From CAZEHJ01 sp964512485 (GTDB lineage Bacteria; Bacteroidota; Rhodothermia; Rhodothermales; UBA10348), in contig CAZEHJ010000063.1 in NCBI GenBank assembly GCA_964512485.1, positions 1 through 21,837 on the forward strand: a stretch of DNA of 21,837 nucleotides. Direction: 5' to 3'. Positions within the stretch are counted from its first letter, which is position 1. The number at the start of each line of letters is the position of its first letter. Position numbers and translations under genes: made by a program. The notes beneath the pieces are model-generated. The model was not told the origin of the DNA. It saw only the letters and a list, made by a program, of their open reading frames with translations, and did not search any database. Below are positions 1 through 7,068 of this stretch, one piece after another.

Positions 1-256
1 ATCTGGTTTCAATATCGGCGATCTGGGGATCGTCGGCATCATTGGTGTGCCATGAGCCATAATAGAGTAGTCCTGTATCTTCGTTTCCGAGTTCAAGCAC
101 ATAGGGCCATTCCTTGTCCGCCATCACGCTGTCATGTTGAGCAGATGTCCTGAATGCGACATCTGGAAGTGTAGTCGAGGGAGAAAACGAAGGGAGGGAT
201 CCTGTGGTGCATGCAGACAGCGGAAGCATGGCTAAAACGAAGATCAGTATGCGCAT
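1..256 (-). CDS. Lipoprotein, 5' part only (runs off the left edge)
   Basis: Reading the minus strand from the ATG at 256 gives 85 open codons to the window edge, so only the N-terminus is present. It begins MRILIFVLAMLPLSAC, a typical lipoprotein signal with lipobox LSAC and a lipidated Cys at residue 16, followed by a Ser/Thr/Pro-rich linker. The mature part contains YGSWHTNDADDPQIADIE. That pattern (G, two residues, H, then D-D-P-Q) recalls the start of TraB/ChaN-like (Tiki superfamily) proteins, but this is from memory of the family pattern and is weak. The protein is probably anchored in the inner or outer membrane. A terminator at 365-401 separates it from tRNA-Ala, so it likely has its own promoter in 257-364, where no clear promoter box was seen. 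The lipoprotein call is firm; the function is not known. Confidence 0.7.
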   Translation of the reverse strand, partial: MRILIFVLAMLPLSACTTGSLPSFSPSTTLPDVAFRTSAQHDSVMADKEWPYVLELGNEDTGLLYYGSWHTNDADDPQIADIETR

Positions 257-364
257 GGGTCTGGGAGGGATTGGTCGAATCTCGGGTACGCCTTTCTCCT
301 GACAGGGTTACGCAGCAGCAAATCCGAAACACATCCTCATCTCGGAGAATGAATGATCCTAATC

Positions 365-401
365 AAAAAACCCGATCACGCAATACGTGGTCGGGTTTTT
401 T
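365..401. terminator. Bidirectional intrinsic terminator
   Basis: An A-tract (365-370) followed by CCCGATCACG pairs with CGTGGTCGGG followed by a T-tract (396-401); the loop is CAATA at 381-385. Read on the plus strand the stem is 16 pairs with one G-U wobble. Read on the minus strand the same position is an A-C mismatch, but the hairpin still ends in a U-tract. It lies just downstream of tRNA-Ala on the minus strand and most likely ends that transcript before the lipoprotein gene. Confidence 0.85.
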
Positions 402-436
402 GGGACATGTCGGGACGGACATGATTGGAAGAAGTG

Positions 437-509
<73 letters not shown>

Positions 510-548
510 GCCTTGCATGCTCCCGATCCACAATCGCGGGAGCGAGGG

Positions 549-561
549 CCGAAAATACGGT
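549..561 (-). promoter_or_regulatory. Candidate promoter -7 box of tRNA-Ala
   Basis: On the minus strand this reads ACCGTATTTTCGG, close to the Bacteroidota -7 consensus TAnnTTTG. A TTG (579-581) lies 21 nt upstream of the TA, within the usual range for the -33 element. It is about 40 nt upstream of the mature tRNA 5' end. An almost identical 13-mer, ACCGTATTTTTGG, lies about 40 nt upstream of the ndk start. It was identified by eye only. Confidence 0.4.
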
Positions 562-685
562 GTTTATTGATGGGCAAGCAACAAAAGTGCGGCATATCGA
601 TGCTCGATCCACCATCAATTCATAAGAAATGGAGGTCTGGCGTCTCTGGTGGGGCATTCAGGGTCCCGAAAGGGTGTAGCCAGGC

Positions 686-1156
686 TCAGCGGTAGCTGAA
701 CAGCGAAGTAAACGTGCCCAGAAACGCGGTATAGAGTGCGCTTCCGATCCACAGGCCGGTCACGAGAAACGAGTTACGGGCTCCCGCCTGCAGGGCGAGC
801 ATGGTCACGAATATTCCGTTGTGAACCAATGCCACAACGAGCCCACCAAGCAGTGCCTGACGCGGCAGAATCAGAAGGCCTTCCCGTTCGGAGCTGGGGA
901 AGAGGCCAAGCAGGAATCCGAGCAGGGTCTTGACCAGCATGTGCATTCCCCATGTACTGTAGACGGCGTCCATCAGGAAGCCAAAGAAGAATCCACCTAC
1001 AGCGCCCCACTGTCGTCCCTTGCGTACGCCGAGCCATGCGACAAAAAGCAGGACCGCGTCGGGATACGCTCCCCAGAGGGTCAGCCGTCCCAGCATGAGC
1101 CACTGGAGAAGAAAGACTCCGAGTCCAATCAGAAATGTGCGAAGAAGTGCCGGCAT
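686..1156 (-). CDS. mreD: Rod shape-determining protein MreD family
   Basis: A 156-residue, strongly hydrophobic protein with about five membrane segments. It shows the MreD family pattern: a helix ending in AYPDAVLLFVAWLGVRKG, then GAVGGFFFGFLMDAVYSTWGMHMLVKTLLG. The conserved Pro-Asp near the first loop and the G-F-x-x-G-F-L-x-D motif are typical. MreD is an inner-membrane partner of MreC and the elongasome (MreB, RodA, PBP2) that guides lateral-wall synthesis in rods. Length fits the family (about 150-180). The usual mreB, mreC, mrdA and rodA neighbours are not next to it: downstream is tRNA-Ala and upstream is a divergent small gene. The ATG at 1156 has no clear Shine-Dalgarno sequence, as is common in this group. 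The family is remote in sequence, so the call rests on topology and motif. Confidence 0.75.
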   Translation of the reverse strand: MPALLRTFLIGLGVFLLQWLMLGRLTLWGAYPDAVLLFVAWLGVRKGRQWGAVGGFFFGFLMDAVYSTWGMHMLVKTLLGFLLGLFPSSEREGLLILPRQALLGGLVVALVHNGIFVTMLALQAGARNSFLVTGLWIGSALYTAFLGTFTSLFSYR

Positions 1157-1334
1157 GCGATCGATTTATTGAGCGATCAATCTACGAAGCGTGGGATCGT
1201 TGAAAAACGAAATTCGGCAGAGGAACCTGCATTATCGGCGTGTGTTCGGAGGGTGAGCTTTTCTCGTCCCGACCGAACCGCCGTTGACCGACTCAGAAAC
1301 GGCACCCGGTTCAATAATCGTTGTTACCTGCATA

Positions 1335-1613
1335 ATGGCAGCAAAGAAAAATCAGAATTCGGCCAGAAAGAAGTCTCCCCGCTCCCGGCAGAGCCGAAAA
1401 CGGGGAGTCATGGTATTTCAGCGCAAAAATTATACGCTGTTGGTAGCCTGCCTGGCTCTGATCACCGTTGGTTATGTGATCATGCGCATGGAAAATGAGG
1501 TAGATGGATTCATTTCCCTCTACGTCGCGCCACTGGTTCTGCTGGCCGGATATCTGGGTGTTATCTACGCCATAATGTGGCGCCCTGCAGAAAACGAAGA
1601 CAGTTCTGCCTAA
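1335..1613 (+). CDS. Small membrane protein, DUF3098-like
   Basis: The 92-residue product starts at the ATG at 1335; an in-frame ATG 51 bases upstream (1284) would add a tail with no conserved look. A basic N-terminal region (MAAKKNQNSARKK, further Arg/Lys) precedes FQRKNYTLL, then two membrane helices separated by a short acidic loop (MENEVDGFIS). The ending SLYVAPLVLLAGYLGVIYAIMW matches the pattern of DUF3098 proteins of Bacteroidota (F-x-x-x-NY, two helices, P-x-x-L-x-GY). The function of that family is not established; it is often found near cell-division genes such as ftsX, though not here. The positively charged N-terminus predicts a cytoplasmic tail. The gene is divergent from mreD with a 178-base gap, and converges on the next minus-strand gene with a 27-base gap. 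Confidence 0.65.
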   Translation: MAAKKNQNSARKKSPRSRQSRKRGVMVFQRKNYTLLVACLALITVGYVIMRMENEVDGFISLYVAPLVLLAGYLGVIYAIMWRPAENEDSSA

Positions 1614-1641
1614 ATGGTGCCACAGGCCACCATGTAATTTT
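1614..1641. terminator. Weak hairpin between convergent genes
   Basis: ATGGTG at 1614-1619 pairs with CACCAT at 1628-1633 (about 6 pairs, 8-nt loop), followed by GTAATTTT on the plus strand. It fills the 27-base gap between two convergent genes and overlaps the stop codon of the minus-strand gene. The stem is short and the T-run is imperfect, so this is only a candidate. Confidence 0.3.
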
Positions 1642-2447
1642 CAGTACGTGTCTGCGCCGGCAGGCATCACCAGCCTACGTTCGTCAAATTCCAGATTCAG
1701 ATCGACATCCACCATTGAGTGGTATCCAATGATCTGAAGTTGTGGTCCGGCATAGGTAATCCAGTCCGCTGGCAGAACCAGGCCACTGGTTTCACTGAGT
1801 CCTTCGATTCGATGAAACGCTTGGGCACTACCGAAATCAATACTGAAACCGCCCAGCATTCTGGTATCAGGGTCGACGTACAGGATCCACGTGTTTCCGA
1901 CCTTGTCTCCGCCTTCATCTGTGTACCAGAACGGAACGGTGATATAGTTGGTCTGCATATCGCCCGGTAGCATATCCTCGCCCAGTTCACCGAATCGTAC
2001 GTCTTCGTCCTGAGATAGCCATGGCATAAAGGCCATGTAATAGTGGATCGTGCTCATTCCCTTTGGTGAATTAGGGAAAAGCCAATTCACCCCCCAGGCC
2101 CCGTTTTCGTCTTTTGCAATTCTGGAGTCCCATAAAGGATGATCGGCATAGGCGCGCAGCGTTGAATGTTCGACATGTTCGTGCCCGACCATCCAGTCCA
2201 GTTGAGAAGACATCTGGGGCATATGCGAGATGTGCGTAAACCGTACGGCCGATGATGCCGTCCAGAGGTCCATGCCACCGTGATTTGCAATGACCTCATC
2301 TACGAGGGCTCGTGCTGCCGCTTCATCTTTCAGATCATCGTCCGCGAAGGCGTTTCCTGAGCGATCTGGTTCTGGAAGTACAGCCGCGGATAGCGTCGAT
2401 ACGCCAAGGCCGAGAGTAAATGCGGCGATGAGAAATAGCTTTTTCAT
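1641..2447 (-). CDS. Secreted LolA/DUF6503-like protein
   Basis: A 268-residue protein with a Sec signal peptide (MKKLFLIAAFTLGLGVSTLSA, probable cut near residue 21-22). After it comes ALVDEVIANHGGMDLWTASSAVRFTH. The A-x-x-x-HGG-x-x-x-W pattern followed by beta strands is the usual opening of the DUF6503/LolA-like outer-membrane lipoprotein-sorting fold in Bacteroidota. No Cys follows the signal, so it should be soluble in the periplasm or secreted. Long acidic strands and a repeated W/F-rich pattern (NWLFPNSPKG, YYMAFMPWL, VPFWYTDEGG) suggest a beta-sandwich that holds a hydrophobic ligand; that is inference. It starts only 3 bases after the stop of the DUF5916 gene, so the two are surely co-transcribed, and it may help deliver or serve that outer-membrane protein. 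Confidence 0.55.
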   Translation of the reverse strand: MKKLFLIAAFTLGLGVSTLSAAVLPEPDRSGNAFADDDLKDEAAARALVDEVIANHGGMDLWTASSAVRFTHISHMPQMSSQLDWMVGHEHVEHSTLRAYADHPLWDSRIAKDENGAWGVNWLFPNSPKGMSTIHYYMAFMPWLSQDEDVRFGELGEDMLPGDMQTNYITVPFWYTDEGGDKVGNTWILYVDPDTRMLGGFSIDFGSAQAFHRIEGLSETSGLVLPADWITYAGPQLQIIGYHSMVDVDLNLEFDERRLVMPAGADTY

Positions 2448-2450
2448 TGA

Positions 2451-4718
2451 TCAGACCGTAAATGTGTAGGTGTATTTGAGGAGGAGCACACGACCTGCGG
2501 ATACTGGAAGCACAGGCGAAAACGCCCTGCGTTCTGTGTTCAGTCCGTCATTGAATACTATCCACAGGTCGTTGCGCTCACTGAAGTTGTAGCGGAATCG
2601 GACGTTCATGGCGACCATATCTGCCGCACTGTTGTATTGCACAAAGGAAGAAGCAGACAGCTTGCTGTTTGCAGCCACCGCTACCTTCACACGTGCAATG
2701 TGGGCATCAAAACCCTGATCGCGATCACTGAATCGCACACGATTGAAGATGTAGGCCGCACCCAGTTCAAAATGCTTGGAGGCGTTCCAGCTCGGGAAAA
2801 AATCGATATTGAAGTTGTTACCGTCGAAAAATTGACCGGCTCCCACGCTTCCGCCAACTCGAAATCTGCGACCCTGTGCTGATCGCACGGCGAGATTGGT
2901 ACTCCAGTACGTGTGCTCTCCAACACCAACACGCGCTCCATCCGGGAAAAACAGCTCTTCGGTCAAGCGTTCGTGATTCCCGAGAATCTCGAGCTCAACT
3001 TCGGCTCCCCTTTTGGTCTCCAGCGCCGTCGAGTTGCCCCAGATGGCTGTTTCTAAATCACCGTCTCTGTTGGCAAAGTTGATGTTTCCGAAGAATGCTG
3101 TTTCAATCGTACGCCATCTGGAATTTTCTCCAGGAAGCCAGTTGTAGGCAAACCGACCGAGTGTCTGAGTGAAATCCGTCAACCGAAAAAAGCCAGCGCG
3201 AGGTACGAAGTCTTCTTCCCAGCGTGTCAACCACACCATGTAATTGAATCCGAGCTCGCGACGACGTTGCCACTGCACCTGCACGAATCCATTTTTGTCG
3301 AAGCCGGATCCCACGGTCGAAGTGCGCTTATCGTCTGAAGTCTGAGCTACTCGGACCGTGAGGTATTCGTCGCCCACCACCCTGACGACACCGTCAAGTC
3401 CGAGCGCGACGTTGTATGTACCGTCTTCTCCAATACGGCTGGTGAGCATTCCACCGGCCCACGAATTGTCGTTCAATACCCGCTTCCGGGTTCGGAGGAC
3501 GGTGAAGTTTTCCGATGAGAAATTTCCGCCTGCCTCTGTCTGCAAACTCATGATTCCTACATCCCAATTCTGAACCCTTCCCACCAGTCTTCCGCCACCA
3601 AATACGCGGGTCGGCTCACCGTTCGTCAGGCCGATCTGCCGAGAGTGGAACATGCGATCCTGAAATCCGAGAGAGTAATCGAATAGTCCGGCACGTTCCT
3701 GGAAAAACTGCCGTTTCTCTGGAAAAAAGAGGGAAAATCGACCGAGATTAATCTGTTGATCATCGGCCTCCGCCTGAGCGAAGTCGGTGTTTACCGTCAA
3801 ATCAGCGATGAGGTTGCCTGTCAGGTTATACCGGATATCCAGTCCCAAATCCTGAGAAGCATCGTTCTGTGAACGGAAGCGAGTCTGGTCTGCATTCAGA
3901 CTCGGAGTTCTTTCAAGCCCGGAGCGAGCGTAAGGAGTTACATAGACAGCTTTCTTTCCACGCACTTGCTGCAGTTCAACATCCTGCATCAATGATGGCT
4001 TGGCGAATCCCAGATTCCAGTTGGGGGGAATGCTTGGAAAAACGTGTCGTTCGTTCTTTCGGGAAATGACGCGCGAGATGGCAATTCCCATTACGGTCGA
4101 CTCTTGAGAGCTCTGAAAACCGAGGGTGGTGAAGGGTATTCGCATCTCGGCGAACCAACCTTCATCCGTCGTCCGGACTTCTACATCCCAGAATCCGTCC
4201 CAGGAACTGTTCATGCTCTGGAAATTGATCGCATCGTTGCTGAGCGCCGCATCACCTCGAATACCAGCGGGAGTGGTGTAAAACCAGAGCGCATTTTCAT
4301 TGTCATTGAACGGATCGATGACGACGTTCAAGTAGTCGTCTGCGAACGAGCCCCCATCCCGATACATCGTGCTCGACATGATGCCAGATGGCTCAGAGTC
4401 GTACAACTGGGCGAGGACGTACAGATATTCGGAGTCATACCCGATTCGGATTTCGGTGCGTTCTGTAAGCGCCCCCTCGTAAGTAGGCTGATACATGGTT
4501 ACATCAACCGGAACCACGGAGCTCCAGGCGTCATCGTTGCCGATTCCGTCCAATTTGATTGGCCCGTTCAGTCTGGTGAGCACCAGCTTTTGTTCCTCGT
4601 CTTGTGAAAGACCAGACTCGATTGTAGCGGGTACAATGCTCGCGCTGGCATCGGACGCCAGGACCAGGCAGGCAAGTGCCAGGAATAATGAGCTTGAGAA
4701 ATACCGTACGGTGTGCAT
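2451..4718 (-). CDS. DUF5916 outer-membrane beta-barrel with CBM9-like domain
   Basis: 755 residues from the ATG at 4718. An in-frame ATG at 4799 would put 27 polar residues before the signal peptide, so it was rejected. The signal is MHTVRYFSSSLFLALACLVL followed by ASDASA. Residues about 45-210 look like the carbohydrate-binding family 9-like domain (LNGPIKLDGIGNDDAW, IRIGYDSEYLYVLAQLYDSE, DDYLNVVIDPFNDNENALWF, GFWDVEV, GWFAEMRIPF). From about 245 to the end is a DUF5916-type barrel rich in alternating aromatic strands, including GRFSLFFPEKRQFFQERAGLF. It ends LLLKYTYTFTV, a plausible outer-membrane beta-signal. These proteins are outer-membrane components of unproven function, often linked to glycan or protein handling. 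It is first in an operon with the LolA-like gene and lies head-to-head with a membrane-bound regulator. Confidence 0.85.
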   Translation of the reverse strand: MHTVRYFSSSLFLALACLVLASDASASIVPATIESGLSQDEEQKLVLTRLNGPIKLDGIGNDDAWSSVVPVDVTMYQPTYEGALTERTEIRIGYDSEYLYVLAQLYDSEPSGIMSSTMYRDGGSFADDYLNVVIDPFNDNENALWFYTTPAGIRGDAALSNDAINFQSMNSSWDGFWDVEVRTTDEGWFAEMRIPFTTLGFQSSQESTVMGIAISRVISRKNERHVFPSIPPNWNLGFAKPSLMQDVELQQVRGKKAVYVTPYARSGLERTPSLNADQTRFRSQNDASQDLGLDIRYNLTGNLIADLTVNTDFAQAEADDQQINLGRFSLFFPEKRQFFQERAGLFDYSLGFQDRMFHSRQIGLTNGEPTRVFGGGRLVGRVQNWDVGIMSLQTEAGGNFSSENFTVLRTRKRVLNDNSWAGGMLTSRIGEDGTYNVALGLDGVVRVVGDEYLTVRVAQTSDDKRTSTVGSGFDKNGFVQVQWQRRRELGFNYMVWLTRWEEDFVPRAGFFRLTDFTQTLGRFAYNWLPGENSRWRTIETAFFGNINFANRDGDLETAIWGNSTALETKRGAEVELEILGNHERLTEELFFPDGARVGVGEHTYWSTNLAVRSAQGRRFRVGGSVGAGQFFDGNNFNIDFFPSWNASKHFELGAAYIFNRVRFSDRDQGFDAHIARVKVAVAANSKLSASSFVQYNSAADMVAMNVRFRYNFSERNDLWIVFNDGLNTERRAFSPVLPVSAGRVLLLKYTYTFTV

Positions 4719-4820
4719 AGATGATGGAACGTTTGTCGGATGGGGTCTTAAAGATTCGGGGCACGTCTTTTGACCGATGAACCCAAAACTCTGAAGCACC
4801 GAACGGGTATACCTGACAGT

Positions 4821-4848
4821 TTGCTAACGTTCGTCACACATTTATCTA
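4821..4848 (+). promoter_or_regulatory. Candidate promoter of the propeller regulator gene
   Basis: TTGCTA (4821-4826) and TATCTA (4843-4848) are 16 bases apart, a sigma-70-like pair. The -10 ends 24 bases before the GTG at 4873, giving a leader of roughly 15-20 nt. The shared 154-base divergent region (4719-4872) must also hold the promoter of the DUF5916 operon, for which no convincing box was found. Confidence 0.35.
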
Positions 4849-4872
4849 ACAGACCCCAGATCGGCTAAAAAC

Positions 4873-7050
4873 GTGGAAAACAGCGCATCAGAGCGTCTTA
4901 TGGTAGGCCGATGGGAGGTCATTCCACGTCAAAATCGTATTCGTACGACAGCGGACGGACACGAAATCGAGCATCGGTTGCCTCCCAAATTCATGCAGGT
5001 ACTCATGGTTCTTGCTCGAGCCCGAGCCAGTACGGTGACGCGTGAGGAGTTGATGGATGCCGTCTGGCCGGACACCGTTGTGGGCGAGGCGGTTCTGACA
5101 AGAGCGGTCTCGGAGCTGAGAAAAGTGCTGGGATCCGACGGGAACGCCGATCAGTCAATTGAGACGATTCCTACGATCGGATACAGGCTCCTTCTTCCCG
5201 TTACGGCTGAAGGCGAGCAGGTGAAATCCACCTTCACTGGTTCGGACGCGGATGAAGACGAGACTGAATTCGCGTCCGGGACCGAGACATCGTCAAGGGC
5301 CCTTTCGCTTGCTCAAGCCTGGCCTCTCGGGCTACTGGCGACGGTTCTGATCGCGGTCTGGTATCTGACCTCTCGTGGTGCCGTTGCAGTAGATGACATA
5401 CCGCGTGAACCGCTTCGTTTGGCTCCCGTCACAAGCCTGTCGGGAGAAGAATTTGACCCCTCAGTTTCGCCAAGCGGAGATAGGGTGGCATTTGCGCGCA
5501 TCGATGAGTCTGAAACAGGTGCAGACGTATTCATTTCTCCGACCGATGGCGGTACGGCTATTCCGTTCGTGAACAGCACTGCTTTAGAATCAAGTCCGAC
5601 ATGGTCTCCGGATGGTCGGTATCTCGCTTATGTGAGCTGTAACCCTTCAACGGGTGATGCGTCCATTTTCAGTAAGGCCACAATTGGAGAAGCATCACCA
5701 CAGACCGTACTCGCGCTCGACGTCGAACACTGTATGGCGGTGCCGCAGATCAACTGGTCTCCAACGCAGGATCTGATTGCTTTCTCACGTTTTGTTGCTG
5801 CTGAAAACGCAACGTCCATCTGGACCGTTGACGTGACGTCGGGTGCCCTCGCGCAGCGCACGTTTCCGGGAGAAGACATCGTGGACCGGTTTCCGCGTTT
5901 TGCACCCGATGGTGAGCGGATTGCGTTTACCAGAGGTCGTTCAGGGATCGATTCGGGAGTTGATATTTTAGTCAGCGGACCCGGAAATGCCGAGCCTTTT
6001 CAGATCACAAGCGCAGATGTTGATGCCTCGGGATTCGACTGGACTCCAGAAGGTGAAGCGCTCATTGCGGCATCTCAGGGCGCGCTTTGGAGGCTGGACG
6101 CCATGTACGGTGGTAAATCCTGGCTCGCAGCACCTGGTATCGACATCGTTCAGCCGGTCGTCAATCCTTCGGATGGAAGTGTGATATTCGTGCAGTCCCT
6201 GTATGACGTCAATATTTGGTCGATCGACGTTCAGGATCAGTCGGATCAGGGCGGAGTCCTGCTGGCTTCCACGCGGGTCGATAACGATCCCAGAATTTCA
6301 CCAGATGGGAATCGCATCGCTTTCATATCGGACCGAGCCGGAGAATGCAGTGTTTACGCCGCCGACCGGGATGGATCCAACGAGATCGCGGTAGCCAGCT
6401 TCAATATCAATTGTTTTGATCTCAGAACTCCGAGATGGTCACCGGATAGTCGGATGATTGCATTTGAAGCCGGGGTTGACGGTGTCTGGGATGTTTTTGT
6501 GGCTTCGACCGTGGGAGGGCTCACACGGAATCTGACCCATGCCGATTCGAGGGAGTGGTCTCCGGGGTGGTCAGCTGATAGCGAAACACTCTATTTCAGT
6601 TCAGACCGCAATGGCATCAAACAAATTTGGGCGGTGTCTCTTTCCGGCGGAGAACCTGAGTTGATAACTGCTACGGCAGGCAGTATCGCTCAGGAGACTT
6701 CTGACGGATCGTCCCTTCTTTATGTACGGCCCGATATGCCCGGACTATGGAGTCTTCCGCTTGGTGGAGAAGCTTCGCAGCCCATTCAGATTATTGAGGA
6801 CCTTTCACCGGACGATTTCAGATCCTGGAGGCTGGACGGTGAAGCGGTGACATATCTGCGCAGGGGGGAGAGACCGGAAATCGTGAGATTCGATCTGGCC
6901 TCGGGAGTGAGCGAAATCTCGTTGACTCTTCCAAGCCCTCTCATCGATTGTTCGGTCGCAGATCTTTCCCCCGATGGGACGTTTGCCGTGTTCGCTCAGG
7001 TCGACAGGGACGAGGATGATCTCGTGAAACTGGAAGGGCTTCAGCCCTGA
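4873..7050 (+). CDS. Membrane one-component regulator: winged helix, TM helix, beta-propeller
   Basis: 725 residues, GTG start; an in-frame ATG at 4900 is the alternative and would keep the domain. Residues about 10-108 are an OmpR/CadC-type winged-helix DNA-binding domain: VGRWEVIPRQNRI, LPPKFMQVLMVLARARASTVTREELMDAVWPD, the recognition helix EAVLTRAVSELRKVLG and the wing TIPTIGYRLL. An acidic linker leads to one membrane helix (about 148-166, WPLGLLATVLIAVWYL). The rest, about 185-720, is a TolB/PD40-type beta-propeller with many blades carrying the W/F-SPDG-x-x-x-AF motif (for example TWSPDGRYLAYVS, RISPDGNRIAFISD, RWSPDSRMIAFE, DLSPDGTFAVFAQ). By analogy with CadC/ToxR the propeller should be periplasmic and the DNA-binding domain cytoplasmic. 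It is head-to-head with the DUF5916 operon, which it may control; that is inference. It converges on the DUF1343 gene with an 18-base gap. Confidence 0.88.
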   Translation: MENSASERLMVGRWEVIPRQNRIRTTADGHEIEHRLPPKFMQVLMVLARARASTVTREELMDAVWPDTVVGEAVLTRAVSELRKVLGSDGNADQSIETIPTIGYRLLLPVTAEGEQVKSTFTGSDADEDETEFASGTETSSRALSLAQAWPLGLLATVLIAVWYLTSRGAVAVDDIPREPLRLAPVTSLSGEEFDPSVSPSGDRVAFARIDESETGADVFISPTDGGTAIPFVNSTALESSPTWSPDGRYLAYVSCNPSTGDASIFSKATIGEASPQTVLALDVEHCMAVPQINWSPTQDLIAFSRFVAAENATSIWTVDVTSGALAQRTFPGEDIVDRFPRFAPDGERIAFTRGRSGIDSGVDILVSGPGNAEPFQITSADVDASGFDWTPEGEALIAASQGALWRLDAMYGGKSWLAAPGIDIVQPVVNPSDGSVIFVQSLYDVNIWSIDVQDQSDQGGVLLASTRVDNDPRISPDGNRIAFISDRAGECSVYAADRDGSNEIAVASFNINCFDLRTPRWSPDSRMIAFEAGVDGVWDVFVASTVGGLTRNLTHADSREWSPGWSADSETLYFSSDRNGIKQIWAVSLSGGEPELITATAGSIAQETSDGSSLLYVRPDMPGLWSLPLGGEASQPIQIIEDLSPDDFRSWRLDGEAVTYLRRGERPEIVRFDLASGVSEISLTLPSPLIDCSVADLSPDGTFAVFAQVDRDEDDLVKLEGLQP

Positions 7051-7068
7051 CCCATTATCTGAGGTGCC

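Noticed and set aside
821..1498. Long plus-strand open frame opposite mreD and across the divergent region
   Set aside because: It is antisense to a gene with clear MreD features, its product is polar with no domain, and it runs through the start of the DUF3098-like gene.
4044..4607. 187-residue plus-strand open frame inside the DUF5916 gene
   Set aside because: The opposite strand encodes well-conserved CBM9-like and DUF5916 motifs; this frame has none.
4719..4799. Upstream ATG for the DUF5916 protein
   Set aside because: It would bury the signal peptide 27 residues into the chain; the ATG at 4718 starts the signal directly.
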